Positions 40,573-53,725 of a DNA stretch of 64,000 bases are shown here, one piece after another. Positions within the stretch are counted from its first letter, which is position 1. The number at the start of each line of letters is the position of its first letter. The notes under the pieces are model-generated. The model was not told where the DNA came from. It worked only from the letters and a program-made list of their open reading frames with translations, and did not search any database. A program made the position numbers and the translations under genes. The DNA comes from Oryzias latipes (Eukaryota > Chordata > Actinopteri > Beloniformes > Adrianichthyidae), in the NCBI RefSeq assembly GCF_002234675.1, contig NC_019872.2, forward strand, positions 15,559,950 through 15,623,949, given 5' to 3'.

Positions 40573-41076
40573 GTGAGATTTAAAATCTCAAAAGATTCAT
40601 TTTAGTGCAATAATGGAGGATTTAAAAATAAATGCCTTAGATTCAGTAAAAATGTAAACAGTTTCAAGATGGGCTTTTATCTCCTTTTAGCTCAAGGTTT
40701 CAAAGGTTGTTTATGTGAAGCATTGCTGAGTGAATACAACCTTTAATCTTCTTCAAGAGGATTATTTTAGTTACAAGATAAACATTTGGATTATCAGAGC
40801 TTCTTCATTTATGATTATCTATCCATTTTTTGTGACTAAAAGTTGCACAAAAAGGACAAACTCTCATGAACAATAAACAAAACCCTATATGTACATGTGG
40901 CAATGCATGCAAATGTTCATCAATGACAGATTATTTGGACCTCCTCTTCCTTCTCACTGTCAGTAACAATACTGAGTTGCTAGCACATTTTGTGATCAAA
41001 TAGTTCCACTCACTGCAGAGGAGAACTCTCCAAACTAAGACTCACCAAAGAGGAGCTTTACTGCTTTCTTCTGACC

Positions 41077-42515
41077 ATGTGCACCAGAAAATGCTCCCTC
41101 TTCGTTGCTGGCTGTATGTATGTACTCGTGCTCCTGTCTGTGACCTGCAACACCATGCTGTTCTTTCCTGGCTGGAGTGTGAAGTACGCTAAAGAAAGTC
41201 ACATCACTGAGCAGGTGTACTACATGGGGGGCTTCATCGGAGGGGGTGTCTTGGTGAGTTTTTGTGTTTTATTGGCACACTGACTTACATTCTCTGCGTA
41301 GTTTGTTAAAGAAAAAAACGTTTTCTTTGATTTGGCATGGGGGTGTTAGAGAGGAATCCTGTTTTTTGGAAAACAGAATTGCTCCAAGTGTTTTTGCACT
41401 TTCAGTTTTCCTCTATCTTAGATTTCCTCTAACATTTTTATATAAAAGGCTTCAATTGCAAAAATACTTATTCTCATTCTTGTTATGTGTGCGTTCTCAC
41501 ACAGGCGCTGATTCCAGCTCTTTACATCCAACTGACTGGAGATGGGGGCTGCTGTTCAAATCGCTTAGGGGTGAGTCAGTTCCATGTGAATTCATGTTTT
41601 TCACAAAAGGTAATGAAATTTAAGGAAAAGTTTTCAATAAACTGAATGCAGAACCTAAAAAAGGAGAAATATGATCCACATCCCTGCTGCATCATCATTA
41701 CTCAACATTTAGATGCTTTTGGCAGATAGAGGACCAAACCGCACAGCACCATTGCTTCTGTTTAAAAAAAAAAAAAACACTTATTGCAATAAGTTAAGAG
41801 TGACTAGACATATTTTCGATCATTTACACTAATGTGATCTTTTTCATGTTGTAGGTTGTTAAAAGTAATGGGTACAGCACTCGAGTCAATGGTGCATTTG
41901 CTAAACGTTCTAATGTTTTAATAATTCTGCTGAAAATTTCTCTAAATCTGCAACAAAAATAAAGTTGTCTGTTTTGCTTCCATTGGGATGAAGATCATAA
42001 AAAGGTTTGCTTCCATAAAGATAGCACCTTCAGTGGTTAAAAAGTGGGTCAGGTTTTCCTGCAATAGACGTTTTTGACCTTTGGCTGTCATTTGTTTGTG
42101 GCAGATGTTCTTTTCGATTGCGTTTGCAGCAGTGGGCGTGGCTGGAGCTGTGTACAGTTTTGCTGTGGCCATCCTTGGCTTGTCCAATGGCCCCCTGTGT
42201 AAAGATGGGACTGGGGCGTGGGTAACCATGTTTAAAAGCAGGTAAAATGTTAAATTCAACTGTAAAAATCTGCTTACTGCATGAAACTTTTAGCAATTAA
42301 AATATTTTTGTCAACTCAGCAACGCAAACTACATGACCCAGAAGTCTAAGTGGGCTGACTGCGCTGAGCCGAAGAATGTGGTGCAGTTCAACATAGGCCT
42401 CTTCATCACATTGATCCTGGCCAGCTTCCTACAGGCACTGCTTTGTGTCAGCCAGATCATCAACGGCATCGTTGGTTGCATCTGTGGAACGGCCAAAGAC
42501 CAAATGATTGCATAA
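41077..42515 (+). CDS. TM4SF (L6) family protein, TM4SF4/5-like, four exons, first of a tandem pair
   Basis: Four-pass plasma-membrane protein of the transmembrane-4 L6 family, which regulates adhesion, growth and transporter traffic in gut and liver epithelia. Exons: 41077-41253, 41505-41570, 42105-42241, 42320-42515; phases 0, 0, 2; 576 nt, 191 aa. It starts MCTRKCSLFVAG, close to the MCTGKCAR start of TM4SF4/5. Membrane segments lie near residues 9-27, 49-66, 83-106 and 152-176. Family landmarks are YYMGGFIGGGV after the short first loop, the GGCCSN cysteines, and WADCAEP in the large loop. The C-terminus is CGTAKDQMIA. Intron sizes and phases match the second gene at 47418. The human gene TM4SF5 is on 17p13 near MPDU1 and SLC25A35, favouring a TM4SF5-like identity, but TM4SF4 or a fish-specific member is not excluded. 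Confidence 0.9.
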
Positions 42516-42817
42516 AACCCATGAGGATGAACACCTGAGATATGAAACAGTAATAGGTATTGATTTCTGGTGTATGTCTATGGTTTCCCACAGTTATTAT
42601 ACCTTAAAATATGCTAAAATGCAAAGCATCAGCTGGTTTTTAATCTGATCAGGAGATGGAAAGATCATCAAGTATCACACTTGAAGTGCCTCTTTCTTTT
42701 GTTTAAATACATTTAATTTTATGCCTACATTGTCTTTTTTTTCCTTCTGCAATTTGCGCATCTTTGCTTTTACAAACAGAAAACAAGCTTATATCTGCAA
42801 TGTACAAAACGATTGAT

Positions 42818-42823
42818 AATAAA
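42818..42823 (+). terminator. Candidate poly(A) signal of the first TM4SF gene
   Basis: AATAAA occurs 303 bp after the stop at 42515 in the sense orientation. No earlier canonical hexamer was seen. Confidence 0.4.
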
Positions 42824-43369
42824 TCATGAAAAGCACAATGTAAACAAACCAGTCTGTACTGAAAGTTTTGATTCCATTTACATTCACTTAAAGAGGTGAA
42901 TGTAAAACAAAACTTTGTGTCAGAGGTTAAAAATACTACTACACCATTATTATTGGTAGTGGTAGTAGATATGTTGATGCTGGTTGCCTGACTTCTTGAA
43001 ATAAAATAATAAGGAATAATACAATTGCAAGTTTTTGAATCAATCCAATCCACACAATCATGGAGAAGACTGTCGCCTTGAAAGAGAAATGCAATGATTA
43101 TTTACACTCTGCATAATTTGGTTACCAAAACAAAAGGTAGGATTGCAAAAGAAGCATTTCAAAGCATTGTATCCAAACACATTAGCAGAAAGCTGCTTGG
43201 AAGTAAAAATGTGGAGCCGTGCTACAGCTTTTAAAAAATGTAATAATTAATGAGTTTTATTTATAGGTTGGCTGATCATTTAATTAAAAGTAGACACAGA
43301 GACATGCAAAGACAAACAAAGTTAAAAATATATGTCAAAGATAATAAAGTTTTCCTCTCTCAGCTGCTG

Positions 43370-43656
43370 CACTCCAAAAACAGAATCTTAAGAAGGAAGA
43401 AAGACCCTTGTTCAAGAAAAAAAGTCTTATTTCCTGTTCTGCAAGAAAAACAATCTTATCAAGAAATTATTTCATTAGCCAACTAATGTCAGGATAAGAA
43501 AACACCTCTTTCTGACTAAAATGTTTTTCCTCAAAATAAGACTTCTTGGCAAGACCATTTTCTTACCCCATTGGCAGATTCCTTTGCTTATTTAAAGGAA
43601 ATCTGCCAATGGTGTAAGAATTTTGACTTTTTTCTAAGGGGCCTTTTTTTGCAGTG
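43370..43656. mobile_element. MITE with central perfect-looking hairpin
   Basis: The ends CACTCCAAAAACAG and CTTTTTTTGCAGTG are roughly inverted. The centre (43561-43619) is a hairpin with arms TCTTACCCCATTGGCAGATT and AATCTGCCAATGGTGTAAGA. Many fish genomes carry MITEs with this CCATTGGCAGAT stem. The surrounding 42830-45320 stretch has no gene. Confidence 0.6.
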
Positions 43657-45328
43657 CGGCAGTCCAGGATCCTCTCCAGTTTGTCAATAGAAATGACATG
43701 GGAATGGAAGATGCTGTCCTGTCTCAAACCTCGGTGCAGGGCGTGGCAAAGTTTACATCTTTTTTAAAAGCTTTTCCTTTAACACAATACCAAACTTCTG
43801 CACCAAATCAGTAACTATGCAAGTGTGGGATTACAGATTATTTCACTGGTAGATCACACATTTGCAAAGCTGGGTTTGATAATGTCTGGGACAGTGATCA
43901 GCAGCATGGAGGCCCTACAAGGAACAATACTGGCCCCTCTCCTTTCACACGTTTAACAGCAGTCTTCACTGCTTTGAATTTTGTCATAAGCAGAAATTAG
44001 ATAAAGTACCGGTTCAGTGTGAAGTACTTAAACACCTGGAGTCATCTGAACCACCTGCAGTTAATCACCTCCAAAACGATGGAGATGATTGGGAATTTCA
44101 AGTGGGGTCACCTATGACCTCTGCCTGGTGCCATCAGCAGTGAGGAGGAGAACGAAGTGGTTGCCTCATTCATTTTGGGATGCAGCAGGATAAAAAAAAA
44201 AAAAAACTGGAAATGATTGCTGGGAAGACTCAGGATGCTAGCATTGTTCAAAATCTGTGGAATAATACAGAAGAGGTTCTTTCAGTTAGTGGTGGCTGTT
44301 GCTCAGTTTATGGAGTTTGGGGGGGCATTGATTGGGGCAGAAAAGGATGATGTGGTGACGAGAACATCAGGAAAACTGCATTCTTTCATGGGCAAAAACA
44401 GGCACCTCATTGTCTGATGGGGGGAAGGGGGTGTCAAGGAATATGTAAGCAGAAGAAAAACAAAACGCTTTGTAAAGAAAAAGGATCCCATTGCAATAGA
44501 ATTATAGTGAAACTGTTCATTTGCATTTTATGTTATTGTAGGGGTTCAAAGAATGCAGGCCGAATGGTTCCAGAAAGTTTGGACACCTCTGTTTTAGAGA
44601 AAAGTTGACCATCATTGAAATGCTGATTTCCTTTTCCAGCAGGCCTTCTCATCTCCATGGACTTAATTTGTTTGTGTGAAATAAATCTGTCAAAATGTTT
44701 TTTTAATTAACTTTAAATTTAAATTAGTCATTTTTATTATTTAAATTATTAAATCATAAGAATTGTTTTAGATGAATTATAGTTGCTCCCATTCATTGAA
44801 AAACTGGTTTCCTAAAAACTTTTCATTCTAAAACAAACTTTGTACTTGTTAAATATGATCTGATCAAGAATTGTTTTGTCAAGATACATTTAATCAAGTC
44901 CCAAAACTACAAGACTATAGATGTTTTAAAATCAAAAGCTTTTAATAAACAGATTGATGCTGGATGCAAACTTTTTCACTGTGTTTTAAAGGACACTTTG
45001 AAACATAAGGGATGTCATGGAGATATCAGATAATCATCCAAGGCAAAAAAATGTGGGTCTTAAAAAGTTATCAACTTTCTAAATATTAATAATCTAATAA
45101 GTTTAAACACAATGGGAGCAAAGGTTTCTCTTGGTGAGAAACGGCTCAATTTCTTAAGGTTTTGGTAAAATGTTTAGTCAAATTTTCTAAGGTCACCTGA
45201 ACAAACTTCTAAACATGCTTTTAAATTAGCAAAAAGCTTTGAGTTCACACTAACAGAAAATATATGGGCGTTACTGAAAATAATGAAAGAAAAAAGGAGA
45301 CATTGGTTAAAATCTGTTAAAAATGTGT

Positions 45329-45785
45329 TTAAAGTCCCTCCGTTAAAGTCCAAGTGTTCCCAGTGTTCTTTTAATTATGATGATGCAGTTTCTGTGACAT
45401 AATTTCTGCAGAGCGGCAGGAATTCATGAGAAATTTATTTGTCTCTGAGTTGTGGGTGGGACTGTTGGCACTGTGTAAGCCTGCCCCCATTTCCCATCAT
45501 CCATCTGTTAACACTCTTTCCTACTAGCTTACAGCCCCTCACAACCCCAACCTAACATTAGCGGTGCAACAAAAATAGCGAACAATATCGGAGCTGTCCA
45601 GCTGTACAGCTTTGAGCAAGATCTCAGCTCGGATGAGGAGAACAAAGACGTAAGTGGATCTATTCGTCTACAAGTGGATGCATCAGAATGGAGTGGAGGA
45701 GGGAGCTTGAAATGCAATTTTACGCTTAAATTTCTTTATATATGTCCTCCATCATGGAAAAATTTTTACAAGAACGTTTTAATAA
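45329..45785. repeat. Dispersed repeat, second copy
   Basis: It is collinear with 26842-27290: GTTCTTTTAATTATGATGAT, ATAATTTCTGCAGAGCGGCA, CTGAGTTGTGGGTGGGACTG and TATGTCCTCCATCATGG. It has an additional central 130 bp that reads YSFEQDLSSDEENKDVSGS in one plus frame, which might be a decayed coding piece; I do not assign it. Confidence 0.7.
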
Positions 45786-45964
45786 CAAAGAAAAAAAATA
45801 TATTTCATTGAAATGGGCCTCCATTGAAACTGAGAAGTCTCATAAAACGTTCATGAATAGAAGTTCAGTTGCAGTTTCAGCAGTTGTCTTGAAGTTGAGC
45901 ATCTGAACTTAAAATCTCTGTCTTTTTTAAAATGTTTCACCACAATGGAACTTCACGACAACTT

Positions 45965-46180
45965 CCATCCGTCCATCTTCAGAACCCGCTCAAATCCTTT
46001 TTGGCCACAGGGCTGCTGGAGCCAATCCAGCTACTGTTGGGCGAAGGCGGAACACACCCTCACATGCAGATATTAATTAACCTATGAAGCATATTTTTGG
46101 ACCTTGGAAGGAAACCGGAGTGCCCAGAGAAAACCCACACATGCATGAGAACACACAAACTCCACCCAGACAGTGGCGCC
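45965..46180 (+). repeat. Dispersed teleost repeat with the GGAAACCGGAGTGCCC block
   Basis: CCGTCCATCTTCAGAACCCG, TGGAGCCAATCCAGCTACTG, GGGCGAAGGCGGAACACACC and GGAAACCGGAGTGCCCAGAG followed by GAAAACCCACACATGCATGA are in the order of a well-known fish interspersed repeat. It overlaps nothing coding. Confidence 0.75.
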
Positions 46181-46507
46181 ACCCCTGGCCGACACCTGGC
46201 CACCCCGGTGGCCACCCCACTAGCCACTAAAAACATTGGTAGCATCAGTTATGCATTTCATCCCAAATGCACAGCCAGCAGGCAGCAAGTCACTCTGATC
46301 ACCTAACCCCCCCCCCCTGCTGCCTTTACGTGCGCAGACATCTTAAGCTAAAGACGACCCGCTGGAAGCAGAACACAAATAAGACGGTGAGGCTGACCTT
46401 CCTCCAGGGCGGTCAAACAAAACAACCAGTCTCAGTTCTTTAAGAGGAACTTCCTTTATTACTTTTTCCTCAACTCCAAAACGGCGACTGACCGCGCTTG
46501 TACGCAA

Positions 46508-46640
<133 letters not shown>

Positions 46641-47417
46641 ATAAATATATATTAATTCTACATTTCTAATCTTCTTTTCTGATGGACATAATTACACTTA
46701 ATTTCTTCTCTCTTTGTTAGTTTCAAAGGACTTTACAGCAATCAAATTAACACAACAGAACATTTTGGTTACTAGGGAAGAAGAAAAGTCAATTTCCTTT
46801 TTACATTTACAACTCTTATCACAGTGAATAATGCAGCCAAGCCCTACCACTACTCCCTCCGCATATTTCCAGAGGTAGGACATTCTCAAACATTCTCACC
46901 TTTAAACCTTTCTAAGCTTCTTACATTAGTGCAACACTGTAATGAACTTTCTGCAGGGTTTAACGCCCCCGGACATTTAGTTTCACTAGAGTCAATGGCA
47001 CATTGTTTTTGTTCTGCTGCCAAGTGTCCAAAGTTCAGCAGCAATTTGCTCTGCTCAACTGTGCGAAGATTATAATCTTGTCGCGAATCACAAATTACAT
47101 TAAATTACAAGATTTAATAATAGCCTGACTCAGATGACCTGAAAGCATCCTTAGTTTATACATAAACTAAAGCGGATCTTCTTTTCTGATGGACAAAAGC
47201 AAACACTGTGTCTCTATGACACAGAGGGTTGAGTCACATAAAAATCTGGAGCCTATCCCAGGTTGTGTTTGTCTATGTTATCTGAAGTCACACCCCCAAG
47301 CGCCTAACATTACTGGAACACACTTCCCTGCTGTCCATTCTCTGTTTTTGCTCAGTTTCAGGTGGAAGCTCCCTCTGAGAACAGGAACCCCATACAATTT
47401 TAAGGCAGCTGCTCAAC

Positions 47418-49479
47418 ATGTGCACTGGAAAATGCTCCCGCTTCATCGCAATCGGCCTGTACCCGCTGGTGGTCATTTCCATCATCTGTAACATTGTGCT
47501 TTTTTTTCCTGCGGGAGACACCAAGTACGTCAGTGATGGGAAAATTACTGAGGAGGTGAAGTACATGGGGGGAGTCATTGGAGGGGGCATAATGGTGAGT
47601 TTCTTTCTACCTTTTATCCACAAAAAAAACACTTTTTTAATGTTTTTAACAGATTTACATTTTTCTTTTGAGCTTTAAGATACTTTTTTCAAAACTGTTC
47701 AACCTTTATTGCACTCTCTCTGTAAAAAGAAGTGTCAGCTTCTGACATTCTCCAGCCTGCAGCTCAAGTCATGTGTTTACAATCCAGCCGGGCGTGCAGC
47801 AAATGCTTCATCTCGTAAAAAAAAGAAATTTAATGGATTTATATTCCTTTTAATGGGGATACTGGCTAAACGGAAGTCCTGCAGCTTTAAAAAAATAAAA
47901 ATAATATCAAATAATAAACAGAAATACATATTTAATCACATTTTTGTTTTACTTCCTGTTTCTGTAAGGTCTTGAAACAAATGCAGATCTTTGAGGCTAT
48001 AAGGCTTTTAAACATGTAAGCTACAATTTAGCTTTTTTTCAATGCTAGCTCACACATTTTTGGCTTCTATTGTTAAACTTTAAAAACTAACATCACATAT
48101 TTTTGCATTTGTCTAATGCTTAATCTCAGCAGTCAATGAAAAGCTACTACTATCCATATCCAGGGCCAAACTATTGTTGCAAAAAAGACCAAACATTTGT
48201 TGGATGCAGACGCTGAAGAGACTGAGAACAGTTAAGAATGTGGTTTTATCAATGCTTTTTCTGAAGAAGACACACAGAAGATCTGCAGTGAACATCTCCT
48301 CCTCCTGTTTCAGGTGCTGCTCCCAGCTCTTTACATTCACTTGACTGGGACACAGGGTTGCTGTGGAAACCGCTGCGGGGTGAGTCAGTCGGGGGTTGTT
48401 TGAAGGGCTTGGTCTGGATTAAATGATTAACCAATTGAAAAGCTCATTGAAAGGTGAATGTGACCACACAAGGATGTAAAAGTGACTGATAGAGAAAAAG
48501 GCTGGCAGGGTCGGTATGTTGCAATGCAGGATTAAAGGTTCTTACTTCAAAGTTAACATCTGAAAATGTAGGAAATCTGTCAAAGGCTTTACTGTCACTT
48601 TACAAAAATCTGTCAGATTTTTATTTTGCCTTTTAAGAATTATGCAGAGCATGAAACCATGTCGTGTTTTGCCAAAATGAATCAAACGAATTTGTTTCTG
48701 TAGGTTTGTGCGAAACACCAAGCACAGGCTGATGTCAAAATGTGAGGAATGACAGGAATGTTTGTGGAAACCTGATATCTCCAACTCTTAAGTGCTTGAA
48801 ATTGAATTTTGTGGTCTCCTTCAGTGGAAATGACTGTCACCTGCCAAACTTTGCAGATGTTCTTGTCCATTGCGTTTGCTGCGGTGGGTGTTGCCGGCGG
48901 TCTGTACAGCTTTATCGTGGCGGTGCTGGGCTTGAAGAACGGGCCCTACTGCAAAGTTTTGCTGGCTTGGACAACACCATTTAAAGACAGGTCCTGCAGC
49001 TGCCTTTCATCATTTTCAGTTTAGAATGATATTTGTTTACTGTTTTGTTTTTTTGGAAAACAATCTTTAATTCCATCATGATGAATCATATTTTTTAAAT
49101 AATTTTTTGCAACAAAAAAGTCAGAAAGTTTAATTTGACTTTGTCTAGACGCAGTCCAGGATTCAAATGGGCTTTAACTTAAAGGTTTGATTGCTCACAA
49201 ACGGAGAGGAGTGGCTTTAGCTCCAATTTTCTTCAAGTTATTGTTAAATTTAAAACTTTCTTTTAAAATGTGTTTTTCCACAGTGAGGAAGGTTACCTGT
49301 CTGACAGCTCAAAGTGGTTCATATGCACAGAACCCAGCGACATTGTCCAGTTTCACATCGGCCTGTTCAGCACTCTGCTGGCCACCAGCTCCCTGCAGGT
49401 CATTCTCTGTGCTTCTCAGATGATCAACGGGCTCTTCGGCTGTCTGTGTGGGACCTGCGGCAAGAAAGACGTCATTTGA
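47418..49479 (+). CDS. TM4SF (L6) family protein, TM4SF4/5-like, four exons, second of a tandem pair
   Basis: Paralogue of the gene at 41077. Exons: 47418-47594, 48314-48379, 48857-48990, 49284-49479; phases 0, 0, 2; 573 nt, 190 aa. It starts MCTGKCSRFIAIGLYPLVVI and has KYMGGVIGGGIM, the GCCGNRCG cysteines, MFLSIAFAAVGVAGGLYSFI in TM3, SSKWFICTEPSD in the large loop and CGTCGKKDVI at the end. The first two exons are exactly as long as in the partner gene, and exon 3 is one codon shorter. Divergence is strong in the outer loops and weak in membrane segments 2 and 3, so the duplication is not very recent. Four-pass plasma-membrane topology is expected. The exact family member is not resolved. 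Confidence 0.92.
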
Positions 49480-49983
49480 AGATAAATCCAAAAGGTTCCA
49501 ATTCTATTTTTTCTGTTATTTCAGCCGATCAGTTCATAGAAGAGGTGATAGTAGATCCATGATCTGACTGTGTTTTGTTTGTTTCAGGGAGTTTGAAGTC
49601 CTGACAGCTCATTGGCCCTCCCCGCAGGAAGATGGAGGACAGTCCAAACAATTTTATTAAAATTTTACTTTTTAATAATGATTAAAAAGAGTTCTTGTTT
49701 TACTAATTTTGACATCACATCAAATTCCCAATTTGTTACTTTTTGAGAAAAATTATACGAAGTTGGTGTTCGATTTATTTGAAAACTTTATTTTGAGACC
49801 CATACTGATTTATAAGTTTAAAACAGTTTGTATTTCACCAATTTCATATTTCAATCACTTGTTTCTTATTCTTAAAGTTCTCACCTACAGATTGACAGTA
49901 GGTTGTCTCACTGAGATTTCACTAGAGATGCTAAAAAACATCACATATTACCTTGTGTTGTTATTCTAAAATGTCTTTCATTT

Positions 49984-49989
49984 AATAAA
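49984..49989 (+). terminator. Candidate poly(A) signal of the second TM4SF gene
   Basis: AATAAA in the sense orientation about 505 bp after the stop. A further candidate AATAAA lies near 50215. Confidence 0.35.
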
Positions 49990-51380
49990 CATTTATTTTG
50001 TGAATCGTTTCAGGTATTTTAGCAAACAACCAGGATACAGTCATCAACAGTCGATTAATAATTTCTGAAAGGCAGCTTTAATTTTTTTATTTAAAATGCA
50101 TTAAACGAGTGTGGTAAAAATCTTTTCCAATGGATTTTCCACTGGTGTCACGTCTTTCCTTCAAAATGTTTGTTTCCCTTTTTGTTCTTCTAAAGTTTTG
50201 CTACAAAGTACAAAAAATAAAAATATGTTAACCTCTTTTCAGCACTTGTGTTGTCCTTTGCCTTCCCACTAAACATACCTTGTAATTTGCTGTGTGTTGA
50301 GTTAAAACTGGCTGCAAAATGAAATGCAAAACACATTTAAGATCTTTACTGGCATCTTTAATGTATTTGAAAAATTAAGCAATATTTCCACCTTTGATAT
50401 TCATTAATACAGATGTGTGAACTGAAAAGTAAGATGTTATGAAAACTATTGTTAGCTGTAGAGCTTTTAAGCAGATTACTTTTTAAATATCTCCATTTCT
50501 TGAGTCTGTAGGCATCTTGAGTCCTGAGGCATTGAAGACTCTGATCCACTGAAGTACTCACATTTTCTGTATGTCTACCGAGTTTCTTCTGCATTTGCTG
50601 TCATGTAAAAACAGGCAGCACAAAGCTATAGCACCAGTTTGAACCCAAGTGACCTCGACCACAACTGGTGAAGGACACGATTGCACCACATCTCTGATAT
50701 TTCTCTAATAATTCAATAAATTTGACACATTAAGAAAATTAAGAGCAGAATATATTTCATTTAGGGAAAATAGAAATAGAAAAGGCGGAACGAGCACAGA
50801 AAAGTTAATATTTTCTAGATTTTTCAAAGAAACACAAAAAGAGGAGTGATGGCAATGAAAAGGCAACACAGTTTGAAAAAAAGGGGGATAAAAACCACAG
50901 GAGCAGATTAATAACTTCACAAAAGCAAAAAAAGGCTCAAACCTGTCCGGACAACAGAAAAACTTAAATGTGGAGACTTAAAAAATGAGCTAAAATATTT
51001 TCCTCTGAATCTAAAATGTGATTCAGAACTGCAGTTTATCAATGATAGGAAAGGATTCCTAAAAATGACATGCTAATAACATCATTCTTGTAATTTTTGA
51101 ATGAATTCAAACAGGGTTTTTAAAATCATTTGTGCTTAGCGGTTAGTCTCACTACATAGTCTTCCTCCTGTTCGTGTGCTGAGGTAGACTTGAGATAAGA
51201 AACTGTAGTTGGATCAGCACTGCTGTAATGCACGTAAATTCTGTAGTGTTAAAAATAAGCAACCAAAAACAATCTAAAGTAAAAGTAAACACTCTAGAAA
51301 AGGCATTTGTTAGTATGAGGAGTGTGGCAGTTTCAGAGAACAGGAGCACGAGGTGCTCCTCCTCCGCCCGCACTTGAGCA

Positions 51381-53211
51381 TCAGCCGTCAAACTGCTGCA
51401 TCATGAGCTTCCTGCTCGCCTCGTAGGCCAGAAACAAAGCTCCGTTCGCCGGGAAGGAGCGGACCAGGGTGGGGGTGAGACCGGAGTAGAGCGTCCGAAC
51501 CCCTGGGCACGAGAGGCAGAGACACCTTCAGTTTGCTGCGTCAACATCGACAGGCTTGGTAGACGGCGGCTGCTTACCTTCAGCGTGAGCAATGGCCATG
51601 AAGGTTTTGAAGAAGCCGGCCTGCTTGCCTGTCAAAGACATGACCTGGATGCGGGATTTGACGCAGTCCATCGGGTAGACCACGGTCCATAGGCAAGCCC
51701 CCCCTAGCCCACCGCTGAACATGGTCGCAGCAACACCTTCAGCACAGCATTTCACAGTCATCAGCACCAGACGGAACCTAGCTTTGAATGAACAACAGCT
51801 GAGGCATGTGTCTATTACCTATATCGTCCTTATTGCACCTCATATAGTCTGCAAACATGGAGCGACAGAGCTCGTAAGCGCCAAAGAAGCAGAAGTAGCC
51901 GGGAACCTCTCTGGCTATGGTGGTGGTCAGACCCTGGAAGAAGCCTGGAAGCCCCTCGTTTCTTATGATGAACTTCACCACGGACCACACTGAACTGCAG
52001 ACACAACAGAACAGACGGGGATTCAGACTTATGATGAAAAAATGTGGGGAGAAAATCTTGGATTTTGTTTTTAGTTTTTTTTTTTTAAACACAGACAATC
52101 AGAAGACACAGAGTGGGACCTGTCAGAACACACGTGTGGCTCTTCTTACTTCTGGCTCTTGGCGATCTTCCCCGACGCCTCCATCTCAAACATGGCCTGC
52201 AGGCGGCATTTAACCAGTTCAGTGGGGCAGAGAACCATCGAGGAGAAGATGGACGCAACTGAGCCGGCACAGGCTCTCTGCACGTCACTGCCACAGAGAG
52301 AGGAGGCTAAGCAGGAAGATGCGACTAAAGGCTGCAAACAGGAAGACCGTCTACCTCAGCACGCTGTCCTTGTGTAATCCCGCCGTGAAGCGGATGACCT
52401 GCTGGCAGAAGCCGTAGCTCATGAAGAGCACAGAGTTCTCAGCGATGTTGGCCATCAGCGCCGGAGTTGTGCCCTGATAGAAGCCTCGGAGTCCCACCTG
52501 TTGGTAGGTGCAGGTCAGGCAGTGGATGAAGCCGCGATACATCCTGGGAAAAGTCTGCATCTTGACCTTTGCCGTGTCCAGAGGCTGGCCGGCAAAGACG
52601 CATGCGGCGCCCCCTTTGGGGAAAAAGCAAAGCTGCAGCAAAAGTGATCAAACTCCAACGAAGCATTGATGTGAGAGGTCCGTCAAAGACTGCATAAAAA
52701 AAAAAACTCCCTACAAATCACAACATCCCCTACTAGTGTGCAGCTTATGAAAGGTCAGCCATTAAATGTTTATGATCACTACTGAAAACACTTAAAGTTA
52801 GGTCCAGTCCAAAAACAAAATATTACACATGATCATGAACAGTTGTGGTTCAGTAGGTAAAGCAATCATCCAGAAACCCAAAGCTAAGGTTCTGTTTCAT
52901 CCCCTCAAAGCATCGTTGCACAAGAACCCAGACTTCCTCCTGCAGAGTTGTGTTTTTGTAGAATCACACAGAGGTTTGGAATGTGGCCTTCAGATCAGAC
53001 ACAGCACAGATTGCAGAGCCCAGTTTCCACATAGATCAGATAAATAGTACAAAAAATTAATGGATGAATGAGGAGCAGACTGCAGAGTCTGCTGTTGAAT
53101 TAGAGTAAGAGGAGAAATTTACTACATCAGTGAAGGTTTAGAAGTTTTTTAATTACCTATGGCTCCTGCAGAAAGATCAATGACGGCCTGCACCGCTGGA
53201 TGAGGAGCCAT
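51381..53211 (-). CDS. slc25a15: Mitochondrial ornithine/citrulline carrier SLC25A15 (ORC1), six coding exons, complete
   Basis: Inner-mitochondrial-membrane carrier exchanging cytosolic ornithine for matrix citrulline in the urea cycle and arginine metabolism. CDS on the minus strand: 53211-53157, 52613-52355, 52287-52150, 51994-51819, 51736-51578, 51502-51381; 909 nt, 302 aa against 301 in human. All introns are GT-AG with matching phases. The three carrier motifs are QPLDTAKVK (28-36), CPTELVKCR (125-133) and YPMDCVKSR (230-238). [34 protein letters not shown] and [19 protein letters not shown] are near-diagnostic of this carrier. An acceptor (taactttcag, ending at 53231) lies 19 bases before the ATG, so the 5' UTR is spliced from an upstream non-coding exon. 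Introns are short (100-540 bp). Confidence 0.95.
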
Positions 53212-53725
53212 GATTCTTTATCTTAACTACCTGAAAGTTAAAATTACCAAGTAATTATCAATAATTGAACACAGAAAATACATGTTTATGCTTCTTATCA
53301 GATATCAGCTCAGGCAGCAGAGGTTTTGCTAGGAAACCTATTATAATTATGGCTAGAAATGTCTTAAAAAGTCAGTTTCATTTCAAAATGAATAATACCT
53401 TAAGAGGATTCAAACTGTTGTAGTCAATCAGAAAATTTCAAAATCAACTTTTGATTTAGCATTTAAACTAGATCTTTTCTCTAACTAGTATGTTATTTCA
53501 CAATCACAGATCCTGATGCTGCTCTAACAGATGACCAGAATTAAAACTGGATTCTCTAACAAAGGTGTGGAAAAGATCAGTGATGTTTACCAGCAAACAG
53601 AAAGCAAATGTTCTTAAAAACAGTTCTCCACACATAATACCAATATAAAACCAATTTAAGAAGCGTTACATGATATTAAATAATGTTCTATGGGTAAAAT
53701 GAATGCAAAATAAAATAATATAGAG

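Noticed and set aside
43981-44608. Several short frames near 44 kb examined as a decayed third TM4SF gene
   Set aside because: No MCTxKC start, GGxxGGG motif or cysteine pattern is present; the region looks like non-coding repeat-rich DNA.
52085-52294. Basic minus-strand frame overlapping slc25a15 exon 3
   Set aside because: It is a shifted frame of that exon; the true frame reads [11 protein letters not shown] and fits exon phases on both sides.
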